Shown piece after piece: positions 1 through 6,251 of a stretch of 11,204 nucleotides of DNA. The first letter of the stretch is position 1. Every line of letters starts with the position of its first letter. The stretch spans positions 1-11,204 of the forward strand of contig DQGV01000262.1 in NCBI GenBank assembly GCA_003524705.1, read 5' to 3'. The DNA is from Anaerolineae bacterium. Its GTDB lineage: Bacteria > Chloroflexota > Anaerolineae > Anaerolineales > Villigracilaceae. The notes beneath the pieces were generated by a model. That model made no database searches, was not told the origin of the DNA, and saw only the letters and a list, made by a program, of their open reading frames with translations. A program made the translations under genes and the position numbers.

Positions 1-1
1 T

Positions 2-406
2 GAAGGAAAATCATTCATACAAGGCACAGCCAGTGGAGTTGCACTCGCAACTTCTGAACCGCTTTCGTTTTGGGGCGGTTACGATTGGAAAACGGGTGAA
101 ATTATTGATAGAAGGCATCCGCTTTCGGGCATGATTGCAAAAGATAAGATTTTGGTCATTCCGTTTACACGCGGGTCATCTACTACAACTGCTGTTTTAC
201 TCGAAGCGATTCGTGCAAAAACTGCACCGAAAGCAATCATCACTACTGCTACGGATTTTTTCTTTGCATTAGCATCTGTGGTTGCGGATGAGTTATATCA
301 AATGCCGATACCATTAATTGCGGTAAGTGAAAATGATTTCAAACAAATCAATACAGGAAATTTCGTTGAAATTGACACAGACGGGAAAATTATTATTTAC
401 AAATGA
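2..406 (+). CDS. Aconitase X small subunit (DUF126 swivel domain), 5'-partial
   Basis: The frame is open from the window's left edge, giving 134 visible residues, so the start codon lies just outside. The pattern matches the AcnX swivel domain: an early Gly-Thr-Ala-Ser-Gly stretch, then PLSFWGGYD, TGEIID, HPLSG, a glycine/serine loop TRGSSTTT with VLLEAI, APKAII, and a closing NTGNFVEIDTDGKI. Free-standing family members are about 130-140 residues, so only a few N-terminal residues are probably missing; a fused large-plus-small form cannot be excluded. AcnX enzymes are iron-sulfur dehydratases. Known activities are cis-3-hydroxy-L-proline dehydratase and, in an archaeal-type mevalonate pathway, phosphomevalonate dehydratase. 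The small subunit alone does not tell these apart. The large subunit with its cluster cysteines should lie immediately upstream, if the usual order holds. The stop overlaps the gntK start as ATGA, so translation is probably coupled. Confidence 0.85.
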   Translation, partial: EGKSFIQGTASGVALATSEPLSFWGGYDWKTGEIIDRRHPLSGMIAKDKILVIPFTRGSSTTTAVLLEAIRAKTAPKAIITTATDFFFALASVVADELYQMPIPLIAVSENDFKQINTGNFVEIDTDGKIIIYK

Positions 407-885
407 TAATCATCATCATGGGTGTTTCGGGTTCAGGAAAAACAACAATTGGTTCTTTGCTTGCCAAAGAATTAAATATAAAATTTTATGATGCTGATGA
501 TTTTCATAGTGAGTCGAATAAAGAAAAAATGTCGAAAGGAATTGCTTTGTCAGATGATGACCGCATGATGTGGTTGAACGATTTACGGGGATTGATAAAA
601 ACTATCGGCGAAGAAAATGCATCAGGTGTGCTGGCATGTTCGGCGTTGAAAGAAGCGTATCGAGATATGTTGCAAGTCAATGACCAAGTTAAGTTTGTTT
701 ATCTAAAAGGCTCATTTGAACAAATTGAATCAAGAATAAATGAAAGAAAGAATCATTATATGCCTGTAAAATTATTGAAAAGTCAATTTGATGCACTCGA
801 AGAACCAAAAAATGTTTTAACAATTGATATTTCAAATTCACCTGAAACCATTATCAAAATCATTCGCGAAGGATTTAATTTATGA
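403..885 (+). CDS. gntK: Gluconokinase (GntK family)
   Basis: Predicted ATP-dependent gluconokinase, converting D-gluconate to 6-phosphogluconate in the cytoplasm. The 160 residues are the normal length for the small P-loop type. Residues 7-14 are the Walker A loop GVSGSGKT. DADDFH at 30-35 and the N-x-x-K-M-x-x-G-x-x-L-x-D-x-D-R block at 39-54 match the gluconate and nucleotide site of the family. CSALK with YR at 79-87 and the H-Y-M-P segment from 118, leading to QFDALEEP, are also diagnostic. The start is placed at 403 because it overlaps the upstream stop as ATGA; Met6 at 418 is an alternative start. The start of the next gene overlaps this stop in the same way. The adjacent AcnX gene hints at sugar-acid or hydroxy-acid catabolism, but no gluconate permease or dehydratase is visible to confirm it. 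Confidence 0.92.
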   Translation: MIIIIMGVSGSGKTTIGSLLAKELNIKFYDADDFHSESNKEKMSKGIALSDDDRMMWLNDLRGLIKTIGEENASGVLACSALKEAYRDMLQVNDQVKFVYLKGSFEQIESRINERKNHYMPVKLLKSQFDALEEPKNVLTIDISNSPETIIKIIREGFNL

Positions 886-1367
886 AATTGCCTGCACATT
901 TACATCTTGAAAAAAATAATATTCCGTATGAAGCAAAAAGTTTTTCACCTGAAACTGAAAAAGGTGCATCGAATGTTGCGAAAGTTTTAAATTTTCCTGA
1001 ACGACAGGCTGTGAAAACTTTAATTTTTCAAGTGGTTGATTCTGGTGAATGTGTGTTGGTGATGTTAGGTGCTGACCAAAATGCAATTTCTGGAAATTTG
1101 AAGAAGGCGATAGGCTCAAGAAATATTCAGATGGCTCCGCCTGAAAAAGTGAAAGAAGTGACAGGATACATCATCGGCTCGATTCCCGCCTTTGGTTGGC
1201 AACCCAGCGGATTCAGAACTTTCCTTGAAGCGACTTTAACGAGCGAACCGATTCTTGGAACTGGCGCAGGCGTTTGGGGTGAAGAGATTATGATTACGCC
1301 TGAAAATTTAATCAAAGCAAGTAATGCGATTGTGGTCAATTTGACGGATAGAGATAAACCTGTATAA
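882..1367 (+). CDS. YbaK/EbsC-family aminoacyl-tRNA deacylase
   Basis: This 161-residue protein covers the whole YbaK/ProX fold. Family members hydrolyse mischarged tRNAs in trans, for example Cys-tRNAPro for E. coli YbaK or Ala-tRNAPro for ProX-type enzymes. The nearly invariant lysine sits in VKTLIF at residue 45. The G-x-x-x-G-x-I-P-x-F-G loop is at 95-105 (GYIIGSIPAFG), and the C-terminal glycine-rich turn GTGAGVWG is at 126-133, followed by the helix with PENLIKAS. The substrate cannot be assigned from these motifs alone. The ATG overlaps the gntK stop as ATGA, so it is the third gene of a tightly coupled operon. Its connection to gluconate phosphorylation is not obvious and may simply reflect shared expression. 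Confidence 0.88.
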   Translation: MKLPAHLHLEKNNIPYEAKSFSPETEKGASNVAKVLNFPERQAVKTLIFQVVDSGECVLVMLGADQNAISGNLKKAIGSRNIQMAPPEKVKEVTGYIIGSIPAFGWQPSGFRTFLEATLTSEPILGTGAGVWGEEIMITPENLIKASNAIVVNLTDRDKPV

Positions 1368-1385
1368 ATTTACAATCATATAACC

Positions 1386-1392
1386 GAGAGGA
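1386..1392 (+). promoter_or_regulatory. Shine-Dalgarno of the zinc-ribbon gene
   Basis: GAGAGGA lies 8 bases before the ATG at 1401. It supports that start and shows that this gene, unlike the three before it, has its own ribosome entry site. The 33-base gap to the previous stop leaves little room for a separate promoter. Confidence 0.6.
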
Positions 1393-1400
1393 TATTAAAT

Positions 1401-1835
1401 ATGTTAAACAATGAAGAAGAAAGACCTCCACTAATTGTTGAATGCCCACATTGTCATCTTCAAGTTATCCCAACGGCAGATAATCATTGTCCATCTTGTC
1501 GAGAGGATATAAACAATAGATTAGATATAACCCCCCGTCGAGTTGTGTTGCTTGTATATGAATCAGAAGAGTTACCGCCATATTGTTATAACTGTGGTGC
1601 ACATACTGATAGGTATGTGAGAACATCAGCAGATGAAGAATCCGGCTTAGAGACTATTATTTTTGGAGAAAAATCTCCTGAAAAAACTTCAAATGTGATT
1701 GTTTTTCTGCCTGAATGTGATTTGTGTAGCGAATCCGAAATAGAACTTGTTGAAGTAGATTATGAAAAGCAAACCATGAAAATTATGGTTGACATAAAGC
1801 TTCAAGAAAAAGTATTTCAATTTAGAGAGACCTAA
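1401..1835 (+). CDS. Small double zinc-ribbon protein of unknown function
   Basis: I do not recognise a named family. The 144 residues contain two apparent zinc-binding knots. The first uses Cys15/Cys18 (CPHC) and Cys30/Cys33 (CPSC) in the N-terminal quarter. The second pairs Cys62/Cys65 (CYNCG after a double proline) with Cys106/Cys109 (CDLC after LPE), separated by a polar stretch. The second arrangement resembles many bacterial hypothetical proteins with an LPP-x-C-x-x-CG opening and an LP-x-C-x-x-C close, but those often continue into membrane helices and this one has none. No signal peptide is visible, so it is probably cytoplasmic. The remaining C-terminus is charged beta-like sequence rich in Glu and Lys. 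It lies 33 bases after the YbaK gene on the same strand. Function is unknown; protein or nucleic-acid binding is only a guess from the zinc knots. Confidence 0.75.
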   Translation: MLNNEEERPPLIVECPHCHLQVIPTADNHCPSCREDINNRLDITPRRVVLLVYESEELPPYCYNCGAHTDRYVRTSADEESGLETIIFGEKSPEKTSNVIVFLPECDLCSESEIELVEVDYEKQTMKIMVDIKLQEKVFQFRET

Positions 1836-1842
1836 GCTACAT

Positions 1843-1871
1843 TTGAAAATTCTTAATTTTTATTAAATTAT
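1843..1871 (+). promoter_or_regulatory. Weak candidate promoter before msrB
   Basis: In the 88-base AT-rich gap before msrB, TTGAAA (1843-1848) is followed after 17 bases by AATTAT (1866-1871), a loose -35/-10 pair. The surrounding sequence is so AT-rich that such matches arise easily. It would let msrB be expressed independently of the upstream genes. Confidence 0.25.
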
Positions 1872-1909
1872 GTAAGAAATTACTCTTAATAATTCATCCA
1901 ATAGCATGA

Positions 1910-1916
1910 AAAGGAG
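1910..1916 (+). promoter_or_regulatory. Strong Shine-Dalgarno that decides the msrB start
   Basis: The A-rich AAAGGAG core sits 7 bases before the ATG at 1924. An in-frame ATG at 1906 would place this ribosome-binding site inside the coding region, so 1924 is the better start. Confidence 0.8.
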
Positions 1917-1923
1917 AGTTCCC

Positions 1924-2364
1924 ATGACGTACAAGAAACCATCCGATGCAGAGTTGAGAGAATTGTTAACCCCGATGCAATACAAAGTAACACAACATGA
2001 AGGTACTGAGCCGCCATTTTCAAATGCTTATCACGACAATAAGCGTGCCGGTATTTATGTAGATATTGTCTCAGGTGAAGTATTATTTAGTTCGTTAGAT
2101 AAATATGATTCAGGTACAGGTTGGCCCAGCTTTACAAAACCTCTGGAATCTGAAAACATTGTCACAAAAACAGATTTTCATTTATTTATGCCGCGCACTG
2201 AAGTTAGGTCAAAAAATGCGGATTCGCATTTAGGTCATGTATTCAATGATGGTCCTGCACCTACGGGATTGAGATATTGCATGAATTCTGCTTCATTGAG
2301 ATTTATTCCAGTAGAAAACATGGAAGCGGAAGGTTATGGTCAGTATTTGTATCTATTTGAATGA
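1924..2364 (+). CDS. msrB: Peptide-methionine (R)-S-oxide reductase MsrB, single-cysteine form
   Basis: Reduces methionine-R-sulfoxide in damaged proteins. With the start at 1924 the protein has 146 residues and covers the whole MsrB domain: [28 protein letters not shown], the GWPSF block at 66-70, [21 protein letters not shown], and the catalytic [11 protein letters not shown] with Cys119. There is no signal peptide, so it is cytoplasmic. Cys119 is the only cysteine. The four zinc-binding cysteines of zinc-type MsrBs are absent (VSGE in place of a Cys-Gly pair, KNADSH in place of a CxxC). The usual resolving cysteine just before GWPSF is replaced by Thr65 in SGTGWPSF. This matches known one-Cys MsrBs, such as the plant plastid type, which need another thiol for recycling. 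No msrA is adjacent. The gene ends 22 bases from the convergent ABC permease. Confidence 0.95.
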   Translation: MTYKKPSDAELRELLTPMQYKVTQHEGTEPPFSNAYHDNKRAGIYVDIVSGEVLFSSLDKYDSGTGWPSFTKPLESENIVTKTDFHLFMPRTEVRSKNADSHLGHVFNDGPAPTGLRYCMNSASLRFIPVENMEAEGYGQYLYLFE

Positions 2365-2386
2365 AAAGAGAGCAAAAACTAATCTG

Positions 2387-3829
2387 TTAACTCCCCATCA
2401 CACTCAACAACAATCGCGGGCTAATATAAGCCTCAATCAATGCCGCAATTGCTAACAATGGCACGACCAAGCCAATAAATATCTTCGCCCAATCTGCAAA
2501 CAATTCGAGAATCACTTCTCCCATTGATTTCCCTGCTTGTGGTGTGACGATAACTGCACCAAAGTACAAAACCACTGCACTGCCAATCATCAAAGCAGGG
2601 ATTTCAAAAATCCCGTGCGGTGCAACGCCTGCCAAGAAAATCGGAAGCGGATTCACCCCAAGCAATTCAAATAATCCATACAACCCACCGATTAACGCAA
2701 TATTGAGCATATACAGCATAATCCCTAACACGCCAAACGAAACCATGCCTGCCAAAAATATAAATGCTACAGCGCGAGTATTATTCAAAAATAAAAATGG
2801 AGCGCTGAGATGCTCTTGAATTTCTGAAAGGTCTGGCAGTTCGCCAACTTCTTGCATACTTTTCTCTAATTCAGCAATATCTTCAGGAGTAGCCATAGCA
2901 ATCATATCTGCCACATTATCTTTAATCCAAGCATAACTAGACCAAATACTAACGCCAGCAATTAACAAGATTAAAAGTATCGCAGGTGAAATTCGGCGCA
3001 AAGCAACGCTTACTACTCTTGTGTACCAATCAAATAAAGATTTTGCTTCACCTGTAAAATTTTGCAAGAAAGTTTTTAACATCCAGCGCAAATTTATTGT
3101 ATCAATTTCTCTACCTAATAAATATTCACGTTGAAAGTGAGCAATGCCCACCCGAATCAATAACAAGGCAATAATCATCACGCCAGCAATGCCAAGCCAT
3201 AACACACGTTCATTACCCCAAAACAACATCACGGCTTCGCCTTGCATCAAAATTGCTACAGGAATCACGATGAATGATGCCAATAAATTCGCCGCTTTCA
3301 CAGAAGTTGATTGCACTGAAATCACAATTGCGGCACTCACCATCAAAAAGGCATGAGCAGTTGTGAGCAAAAACAACTGTATCAACACAGATGCAGACGG
3401 CATAGTTAAATTTTGATTAGATACCATTATCAAAAACAGACCAATCGAAATATAGCTTGCGGCTAAAGGGGTGATAACACCTACCAATAATTTTCCAAAA
3501 TATAATTGCCAATCATCAAAAGGCGCACTTAACAACGGCTCAATTGTGCCACGTTCCTTCTCCCCTACAAACGACTCCAAAGCAACAACCAAAGAAACTG
3601 TGATTGGAAAAAATCCGATAATCAAAATAGAAAACGGTACAAGCCGGTCAAGAATTAAGTTCGCCTCAAACTGATTCAAAAATTCAATTGTTTGTTTAGC
3701 AAACTCATTCATCAAAAACGGAAAACATAAAGTTAATATTGCCATTGGCATCAACACACGCCAATCACGCAATTGGTCACGCAATTCACGTTTTGCCACA
3801 AGCCAAATGGGTTTTAGTTTATTGAACAT
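2387..3829 (-). CDS. ABC-2-type permease fused to a SpoIIM-like membrane domain
   Basis: This 480-residue integral membrane protein appears to have two modules. Residues 1 to about 230 look like a complete NatB/ABC-2 permease: a basic N-terminus with a KREL-x-D motif, about six hydrophobic segments, and the ABC-2 hallmark EKERGTIEPLLSAP at 90-103. Residues from about 260 to 475 resemble SpoIIM/DUF95 proteins. They show a membrane segment (ISPAILLILLIAGVSIW), a polar external stretch, LFLNNTRAVAF with a following glycine-rich helix, and the characteristic APHGIFEIPAL near residues 402-412 followed by more helices. SpoIIM is known from forespore engulfment, but relatives occur widely in non-sporulating bacteria with unclear roles. 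The ATG lies inside the end of the upstream ATPase gene, so the two are translationally coupled and presumably form one exporter. The substrate is unknown. The SpoIIM assignment is by motif only. Confidence 0.85.
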   Translation of the reverse strand: MFNKLKPIWLVAKRELRDQLRDWRVLMPMAILTLCFPFLMNEFAKQTIEFLNQFEANLILDRLVPFSILIIGFFPITVSLVVALESFVGEKERGTIEPLLSAPFDDWQLYFGKLLVGVITPLAASYISIGLFLIMVSNQNLTMPSASVLIQLFLLTTAHAFLMVSAAIVISVQSTSVKAANLLASFIVIPVAILMQGEAVMLFWGNERVLWLGIAGVMIIALLLIRVGIAHFQREYLLGREIDTINLRWMLKTFLQNFTGEAKSLFDWYTRVVSVALRRISPAILLILLIAGVSIWSSYAWIKDNVADMIAMATPEDIAELEKSMQEVGELPDLSEIQEHLSAPFLFLNNTRAVAFIFLAGMVSFGVLGIMLYMLNIALIGGLYGLFELLGVNPLPIFLAGVAPHGIFEIPALMIGSAVVLYFGAVIVTPQAGKSMGEVILELFADWAKIFIGLVVPLLAIAALIEAYISPRLLLSVMGS

Positions 3830-4751
3830 ATTCGTAACCTTTCGCTTGTGCCATCACTTTCAAATACACTTGTTCCAACGTGCGCGTTTCTTCTTGCAAT
3901 GCAACAACAGGAATATTTTTTGATGCAAACATACTTAACAATTTTGGATTTGATTCTTCAGCCGCCTCAACTCTGATCTTCAAACTGTTCGGCGTGCGGG
4001 AAATTAACTCTACGCCTGAGGGCAATTCAAAATTTGAATCTACTGCCTCAGCAAATTTGACAACATATTCAGGTGACCCTAAAACATTTCTTTTCAATTC
4101 ATCTAAAGTACCTTGAATTAAAATCTTGCCGCGATAGATAACTGCAATCTTATCGGCTAGTGCTTCCACTTCGGTTAAGTTGTGGGAGCAGATAACAATC
4201 GTCCTACTAGATGATTTGAGGCGGGCAATTTCGTCACGGACTAAGCGGGCAGACTCAGGATCCATGGCAGAGGTTGGTTCATCAAGCAACAAAACGCCAG
4301 GCTGATGAATCATGGCGCGCGCAAGTGCTAATTTCTGACGCATCCCTTTTGAATACTCGCCCACTCTACGTTTTGCAGCTTCCATTAATCCAAAGTATTC
4401 CAATAAATTATCACTACGTTTTTTTCTTTCAGGTGCATCAAGCCCATACACTTGACCAAAAAAATCTAAATATTCAAGCGCAGACATACGCATATATAAA
4501 CCATGTTGTTCCGTTAAAACACCAACCGAGGCACGGACATCATGTCCATTCTTGACCACGTCATAACCAGCCACACGTGCCGAACCACGAGAAGGATTTA
4601 ATAATGCAGTGAGCATACGAACAGTGGTCGTTTTGCCTGCTCCATTTTGACCGAGTAAAGCCAAAATTTGCCCGCCTTGTACAGAGAGATTAACTCCATC
4701 CACAGCCATAAAATCATGAAATTGTTTGCTTAGGTCGTTTGTTTCTATCAT
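3819..4751 (-). CDS. ABC transporter ATP-binding protein (NatA/CcmA type)
   Basis: The 310-residue cytoplasmic ATPase powers the adjacent permease. All nucleotide-binding motifs are intact: Walker A GQNGAGKT at 34-41, Q-loop Gln82 in LTEQHGLY, signature YSKGMRQ at 133-139, Walker B VLLLDE at 153-158 followed by the D-loop SAMDP, and the switch His190. The C-terminal 90 or so residues form the extra domain typical of ABC-2 exporter ATPases such as NatA. Start support comes from AAGGAA spaced 6 bases from the ATG. The last 11 bases overlap the permease gene. A 95-base spacer separates it from lgt upstream, so it may be transcribed from its own promoter or by read-through. Substrate could be a sodium ion, drug, lipid or peptide; the sequence does not decide. 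Confidence 0.93.
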   Translation of the reverse strand: MIETNDLSKQFHDFMAVDGVNLSVQGGQILALLGQNGAGKTTTVRMLTALLNPSRGSARVAGYDVVKNGHDVRASVGVLTEQHGLYMRMSALEYLDFFGQVYGLDAPERKKRSDNLLEYFGLMEAAKRRVGEYSKGMRQKLALARAMIHQPGVLLLDEPTSAMDPESARLVRDEIARLKSSSRTIVICSHNLTEVEALADKIAVIYRGKILIQGTLDELKRNVLGSPEYVVKFAEAVDSNFELPSGVELISRTPNSLKIRVEAAEESNPKLLSMFASKNIPVVALQEETRTLEQVYLKVMAQAKGYEYVQ

Positions 4752-4757
4752 GGGAAT

Positions 4758-4763
4758 TTCCTT
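4758..4763 (-). promoter_or_regulatory. Shine-Dalgarno of the ABC ATPase gene
   Basis: On the minus strand AAGGAA precedes the ATG at 4751 with a 6-base spacer. This fixes the start of the ATPase. Confidence 0.65.
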
Positions 4764-4772
4764 ACTTGGTTT

Positions 4773-4800
4773 AAGGTTACAAGTTGAAGGTCAAAAGTTA
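4773..4800. repeat. Degenerate heptamer tandem repeat, four units
   Basis: On the plus strand the units read AAGGTTA, CAAGTTG, AAGGTCA and AAAGTTA, fitting the pattern (A/C)A(A/G)GT(T/C)(A/G). They are contiguous and confined to the spacer before the ABC exporter. Short degenerate heptamer arrays of this type occur between genes in several bacterial groups; whether they affect expression is unknown. Confidence 0.5.
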
Positions 4801-4846
4801 TTGATGATTGTATTCCTCATTATGGATGTTCCCCTTGACAACTTCC

Positions 4847-5617
4847 TTACAAATTTTGTACAAGGCGTTGTCGCCAGAGTAAAAAGCCACCTGCCAGAAA
4901 AAATAGCAAAGCAAAAAATATTTGGTTGATGTTGATTCCGTTAACAAGAGCAATGTCTAACCTGAGAAACTCTAATAAAAAGCGAGTTAGAGAATAAAAA
5001 GCAAGATAAAACAAGAATAAATCACCTGCATTAAGTTTCGATGAAAACTTTTTGCCTATCCAAAGTAATACAATGAAATTAATTGAGTTAAGAATCATTT
5101 CATAAGCAAATAGCGGATGATAGAACTCAATGGCTTCATAACCACTTAAGCGAGAAGGTAGTTCAATAAATATCGCCCACGGCAAGTTTGTCGGCAAGCC
5201 ATATAACTCTTGATTCAAATAATTTGTAAAACGACCAATCACTTGCGCTAAAGCAAGTCCGGGTGCGAGAATATCTGCAAGTTGCCAAAAGGGTTGTTCA
5301 TATTTGCGACAGAAAATGTATAAAGCAAATGTTCCACCGAGAATCGCGCCGGGCAAGCCAAAGCCACCAATCCATAACACGAGTGCGTCAATTGGGTGGG
5401 AAAAATAATGCTGAGTTGTAAGACCAAGTTGAACCGAAGAAAGAGGCGGAGTAAGAATATGCCACAGGCGGGCACCGATGAGTCCCCAAATTGTCAAAGG
5501 TAAAAATAGATAGTAAATAATTTCAGGGTCGTGATTAAATTTTTTGGCGCGATAAGCAGAAAGTAATGCGCCACAGGCAATTGCCAATGCGATAATGATG
5601 CCATTATTTTCTGTCAA
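4847..5617 (-). CDS. lgt: Prolipoprotein diacylglyceryl transferase (Lgt), divergent
   Basis: Lgt transfers diacylglycerol from phosphatidylglycerol to the lipobox cysteine of prolipoproteins in the cytoplasmic membrane. The Lgt signature is clear: GRFTNYLNQELYG with Arg129, Asn132, Glu137 and Gly140, spaced exactly as E. coli Arg143/Asn146/Glu151/Gly154. FYSLTRFLLEFLR supplies Tyr208, Arg212 and Glu216, matching Tyr235/Arg239/Glu243. HPLFAYE at 167-173 is also typical. Multiple membrane helices are evident over 256 residues. Oddities: the start is TTG, overlapping the upstream stop as TTGA. The protein begins within what is normally the first helix, about 20 residues short, so Asn5 falls where E. 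coli has Tyr26. Pro89 replaces the position of His103 (GLPGA instead of an HGG motif). No upstream in-frame sequence resembles the missing N-terminus. It is probably still functional, but possibly specialised. Confidence 0.87.
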   Translation of the reverse strand: MTENNGIIIALAIACGALLSAYRAKKFNHDPEIIYYLFLPLTIWGLIGARLWHILTPPLSSVQLGLTTQHYFSHPIDALVLWIGGFGLPGAILGGTFALYIFCRKYEQPFWQLADILAPGLALAQVIGRFTNYLNQELYGLPTNLPWAIFIELPSRLSGYEAIEFYHPLFAYEMILNSINFIVLLWIGKKFSSKLNAGDLFLFYLAFYSLTRFLLEFLRLDIALVNGININQIFFALLFFLAGGFLLWRQRLVQNL

Positions 5618-6234
5618 TTTGATTCTCTTTGTTTTCGCATACGTTCATGCCCTTGCACGCGGACGTGAAAAATTCTTTGAAAGGCAGTGATGTTTCCAAG
5701 CACGGCGATAATGCAAACTGCGATAAAAGGTTGATTGAAAACCAGCAGTGGAATTAAAACAAGATAACGTTCAACACGCGTCAGGATTCCAACTTTGGCT
5801 GTGAAATTTAAACCCTCAGCACGTGCCTTAACGTACGACACAAAGACTGAACCCGCTGCGGCGGCAAAGGTAATCATCACAGCCAAGTGATTATTTTCTG
5901 TTAAGAAATAATATAGCAAACCGCCAAATGTAATTAACTCTGCATATCTATCACTGACAGAATCTACAAATGCGCCAAAGTCGCTGGGTTCGCCACGTAA
6001 ACGCGCCATCGTTCCATCAAATGCATCAACTAAAACAGATGCAAGCAAAATAAATGCACCGGTGGTCATTTTTCCGAGCGCGAGATAATATGCGCCGACC
6101 GTTGTGCCTGCTAAACCAAGCAATGTAATGGTGTTGGGATGTAAGCCTGTATTATTTAAAAAACCACCAATTGAATCTAAAATGCTTTTGAAGATGATTC
6201 TTAATCTATCTGTAAATGTGGGTTTGGGATTCAA
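5614..6234 (-). CDS. CDP-alcohol phosphatidyltransferase, probably phosphatidylinositol-phosphate synthase type
   Basis: This membrane enzyme of phospholipid synthesis joins an alcohol phosphate or alcohol to CDP-diacylglycerol. The family motif D-x-x-D-G-x-x-A-R-x8-G-x3-D-x3-D is complete: Asp70, Asp73, Gly74, Ala77, Arg78, Gly87, Asp91 and Asp95. The protein has 206 residues and about six hydrophobic helices. After the catalytic motif, SYVKARAEGL followed by VGILTRVER resembles phosphatidylinositol-phosphate synthases of actinobacteria, whose second substrate is inositol 1-phosphate; this subtype is an inference. The start is TTG, supported by GAGGAA six bases upstream; no in-frame ATG lies nearby. 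Its TGA overlaps the TTG of lgt, so the two lipid-related genes are coupled. It follows ftsK by 17 bases. Confidence 0.88.
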   Translation of the reverse strand: MNPKPTFTDRLRIIFKSILDSIGGFLNNTGLHPNTITLLGLAGTTVGAYYLALGKMTTGAFILLASVLVDAFDGTMARLRGEPSDFGAFVDSVSDRYAELITFGGLLYYFLTENNHLAVMITFAAAAGSVFVSYVKARAEGLNFTAKVGILTRVERYLVLIPLLVFNQPFIAVCIIAVLGNITAFQRIFHVRVQGHERMRKQRESN

Positions 6235-6240
6235 TATCGT

Positions 6241-6246
6241 TTCCTC
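6241..6246 (-). promoter_or_regulatory. Shine-Dalgarno supporting a TTG start
   Basis: GAGGAA on the minus strand, six bases before TTG at 6234, supports the non-ATG start of the CDP-alcohol phosphatidyltransferase gene. Confidence 0.65.
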
Positions 6247-6251
6247 ATTTA

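Larger units (their letters stand above)
4752..4846 (-). other. Intergenic spacer between lgt and the ABC exporter
   Basis: This is the largest gap on the minus strand. It carries the AAGGAA ribosome-binding site of the ATPase gene (4758-4763) and a degenerate heptamer repeat (4773-4800). On the minus strand there are promoter-like fragments (TTGTCA, TACAAT, TTGACC), but none pairs with a good partner at 16-18 bases. No convincing hairpin-plus-T-run terminator follows lgt. The exporter may therefore be read through from lgt or driven by a promoter I cannot identify. Confidence 0.5.

Noticed and set aside
403..420. ATC/CAT trinucleotide run at the gntK start
   Set aside because: It simply encodes the first residues (Met-Ile4-Met) of the first beta-strand of the kinase; too short to be a meaningful repeat.
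880..1119. 79-residue minus-strand open frame inside the YbaK-family gene
   Set aside because: Fully antisense to a conserved gene; composition typical of a shadow frame.
1906..1923. Longer msrB reading starting at 1906
   Set aside because: The strong ribosome-binding site would fall inside the coding sequence, and the extra six residues are not family-like.
2365..2386. Possible bidirectional terminator between convergent msrB and the ABC permease
   Set aside because: The gap contains A-rich sequence on one strand (T-rich on the other) but no stem could be paired.
4836..4872. Inverted repeat GACAAC...GTTGTC and palindrome TACAAATTTTGTA around the lgt stop
   Set aside because: The 6-base stem encloses about 24 bases and no T-run follows, and the palindrome lies within the lgt end and is AT-rich; neither makes a convincing terminator or operator.
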